Assembly (NCBI GenBank): GCA_945872015.1
Contig: CAMBYJ010000066.1
Span: 1-8,411 of the forward strand
DNA from: Chitinophaga pinensis
GTDB taxonomy: Bacteria > Bacteroidota > Bacteroidia > AKYH767-A > OLB10
Direction: 5' to 3'
Length of the DNA: 8,411 bases
The first letter of the stretch is position 1. Each line of letters opens with the position of its first letter. Below are positions 6,501-8,411 of this stretch, piece by piece. A program made the position numbers and the translations under genes. Under the pieces are notes generated by a model. It made no database searches. It had not been told where the DNA came from and saw only the letters and a program-made list of their open reading frames with translations.

Positions 6501-8411
6501 GTGGCTAAAAAGAAAATATCCCCGATAAACGAAGAGTTTGATTTTAAACTATTTGTTACCATAGCAAAAAAGAATATGCTTTGGTTTGCTTTTTTGATGC
6601 TATTATCGGTAGTGATTGCCTTGGTCATTTTACGCTATAGTGCGCCCGTTTTTGAGTGTGCTTCTGTAATTAAAATCGCTAATGAGGATAACGCTCAAAA
6701 TGTATTAGGACTCGATTCGAAAAACGGATTTTACGCTGACAATAACAGTGAAATTGCGGGCGATATTGAATTAATAAAATCGAAGGTTATCATTAGCAAG
6801 GCAGTACGTAATTTACCTTTACAGGTCTCTTATTATTCAAAAGGGTCAATTTTAGTAAATGAACTATACAAGCAAACCCCATTTACAGTCGATTATACAT
6901 TAAAAGATTCAAGTATACTTGGAAACCCGATTCTGGTAGAATTTAAAAATAAGAGTACCCTTACACTGACTTACACTGCTCGCAAATCTGGTAAGAAAAC
7001 AGTTCAAGATTATTATGTTGGCAAGTGGATTAACCTTCCAGAAGCGACTATCAAAATAAACGTACTAGATTACAATGCGATTATTGAAATACAAAAAGAT
7101 ATTAGCAAAGATGTTTTCTTTTTCACTATAAATAATGAAGCAGAAGTAATATCAAAAATTGCTAAGGATATTGCGGTAAGTGTATTAAATATTGAAGCAA
7201 AAACAATTCAAATTAAGCTTAAAGATAAGAATGCGGTCAAAGCTTCTGATATTGTAAACAAACTTGCTCAGGAATTCAATATCTATGACGTAGAAAAAAA
7301 CTCAGAGGTTGCTAATAAAATTTTAGACTTTATTGATAAAACTATATCAAGCATTGATATAGAGCTAAGCAACTCTGAAAACTCTATTGAAGCATTCAAA
7401 CGCACTAATAAAATTATTTCGCCAGATCAGGCTATTACCGACGTTACAACTGATTATAAAAATTTTCAAAATCAATTAATGGTAGTCAATTCTCAACTGT
7501 CACTATATCAATCGTTGAGTAATGATATAAAAGGTAATAATGATATTGGCAAATTCTTATTGTCAATTTCCGGAACAGCCAAAGATGTGCAATTCATTGC
7601 GCAATTAACAAAATTGCAACAGCTAATAGATGAGCGTGATCAAATCAGATTACAAGCAACTGAAAATGCAGAAATATCTAAGAGTATTAACACAAGAATT
7701 CAAAATCAAAAAGAAATTATTTTTAAATCAATAAACAATGAAGTTACAACTCTGCAAAATCAAAAGCAGTATCTAAGTTCATTATTGAGTGAAGCGAACA
7801 GTCGATTTGTAAAAATCCCTAATCAACAAGCTGAATTCAGTCGCCTTGAACGACTCTTTAATGTTAATGAGAAGTTTTATTCGTTATTGCTTGATAAAAA
7901 AGCAGAATTTTCGATTACACGTGCCGGGTATGTACCAAAGCATGTAATTCTTGTAGAGTCTAATCCAAACACACCTCCTGTTTCTCCTAACAGACCTTTA
8001 ATAATTAGTGCCTGCTTGATGATTGGATTTTTAATTAGTTTCATCATAATTATCACTCGCTATTTATTATACAACGAAATAAATTCATTAGAAGAAATTG
8101 GCCAGTATACCGAAGCTTCCTTACTTGGAATAGTACCAAAATACAAAAGAGAAATTCCTGTTTCGCAGTTATTAGTCGACAAAAATCCTAAGTCAGTTAT
8201 TTCAGAGGCATTCAGGTCGATAAGAACTAACCTTCAGTTTATATCGATAGAAGATGAACCAAAAATCTTAGCCGTTACTTCTACAATTTCAGGGGAAGGA
8301 AAAACTTTCAATGCCATCAACCTTGCAGGTGTTGTAGCTTTCTCAGGTAAGAAAGTTATCATTCTCGATTTGGATATGCGTAAGCCCAAAATTCACATTG
8401 GGTTTAATGTT
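6501..8411 (+). CDS. Wzc-like polysaccharide co-polymerase with BY-kinase domain, first 637 codons, cut by window edge
   Basis: An inner-membrane chain-length regulator fused to a bacterial tyrosine kinase, open to the window end. It has a Wzz-like N-terminus with TM1 at about 26-44, a long periplasmic part with helical, probably coiled-coil, stretches (about 265-430), a GNRA/GNVR-type region around 435-480 (KIPNQQAEFSRLERL), and a proline-rich SPNRP motif before TM2 at about 500-518. The cytoplasmic kinase part shows EAFRSIR (569-575), matching the EX2RX2R oligomerisation motif, a Walker A SGEGKT (597-602) and Walker A' ILDLDMRKP (621-629). Walker B and the C-terminal tyrosine cluster lie beyond the edge. 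The start is GTG at 6501: an in-frame stop at 6489 leaves no ATG upstream, and the first in-frame ATG is codon 26 at the start of TM1. It works with the Wza-like partner encoded 22 nt upstream. Confidence 0.93.
   Translation, partial: MAKKKISPINEEFDFKLFVTIAKKNMLWFAFLMLLSVVIALVILRYSAPVFECASVIKIANEDNAQNVLGLDSKNGFYADNNSEIAGDIELIKSKVIISKAVRNLPLQVSYYSKGSILVNELYKQTPFTVDYTLKDSSILGNPILVEFKNKSTLTLTYTARKSGKKTVQDYYVGKWINLPEATIKINVLDYNAIIEIQKDISKDVFFFTINNEAEVISKIAKDIAVSVLNIEAKTIQIKLKDKNAVKASDIVNKLAQEFNIYDVEKNSEVANKILDFIDKTISSIDIELSNSENSIEAFKRTNKIISPDQAITDVTTDYKNFQNQLMVVNSQLSLYQSLSNDIKGNNDIGKFLLSISGTAKDVQFIAQLTKLQQLIDERDQIRLQATENAEISKSINTRIQNQKEIIFKSINNEVTTLQNQKQYLSSLLSEANSRFVKIPNQQAEFSRLERLFNVNEKFYSLLLDKKAEFSITRAGYVPKHVILVESNPNTPPVSPNRPLIISACLMIGFLISFIIIITRYLLYNEINSLEEIGQYTEASLLGIVPKYKREIPVSQLLVDKNPKSVISEAFRSIRTNLQFISIEDEPKILAVTSTISGEGKTFNAINLAGVVAFSGKKVIILDLDMRKPKIHIGFNV

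Noticed and set aside
1..8411. A new defence system, mobile element, CRISPR array or RNA gene
   Set aside because: Almost all of the window is explained by seven recognisable genes; the gaps are at most 144 nt and show no repeats of array type, terminal inverted repeats, transposase or structured RNA.

Overview
This AT-rich window most likely comes from the chromosome of a member of the Bacteroidota. Three things point there: the gldF-gldG gene pair, promoter elements of the form TTG-N(17-23)-TAnnTTTG, and gene starts without Shine-Dalgarno sequences. The genus cannot be fixed from the sequence; the DUF4340 gene between gldG and dnaN is noted as a possible lineage clue, not a proof.

Layout. 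Bases 1-4319 are a leftward (minus-strand) block. In transcription order it holds gldF (ABC-2 type permease), gldG (auxiliary/substrate-binding-like membrane protein, overlapping gldF by 7 nt), a DUF4340 membrane-anchored protein (13 nt after gldG) and, after a 144-nt gap with its own promoter and a GNRA-type hairpin, the first 228 codons of dnaN (sliding clamp), which runs off the left edge. Bases 4454-8411 are a rightward (plus-strand) block: a GT4 glycosyltransferase, a Wza-like outer-membrane polysaccharide export lipoprotein, and the first 637 codons of a Wzc-like polysaccharide co-polymerase fused to a BY-kinase domain, which runs off the right edge. The 134-nt gap at 4320-4453 is a divergent promoter region separating the two blocks.

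How the genes work together. GldF and GldG are the membrane parts of the Gld ABC transporter, whose ATPase (GldA in Flavobacterium) is not in this window; the DUF4340 protein is probably a further envelope subunit of the same complex (inference). The right half is the beginning of a capsule/exopolysaccharide cluster of the Wzx/Wzy type: the glycosyltransferase adds a sugar to the lipid-linked repeat unit, the Wzc-like kinase controls polymerisation and export, and the Wza-like protein forms the outer-membrane exit. More glycosyltransferases, a flippase and a polymerase would be expected to the right.

No mobile element, tRNA, rRNA, CRISPR array or clearly new system was seen. The more interesting points are small: an almost leaderless gldF transcript predicted from a textbook promoter, the tight gldG-DUF4340 linkage, the arrangement of hairpin and promoter ahead of dnaN, and a GTG start on the wzc-like gene.
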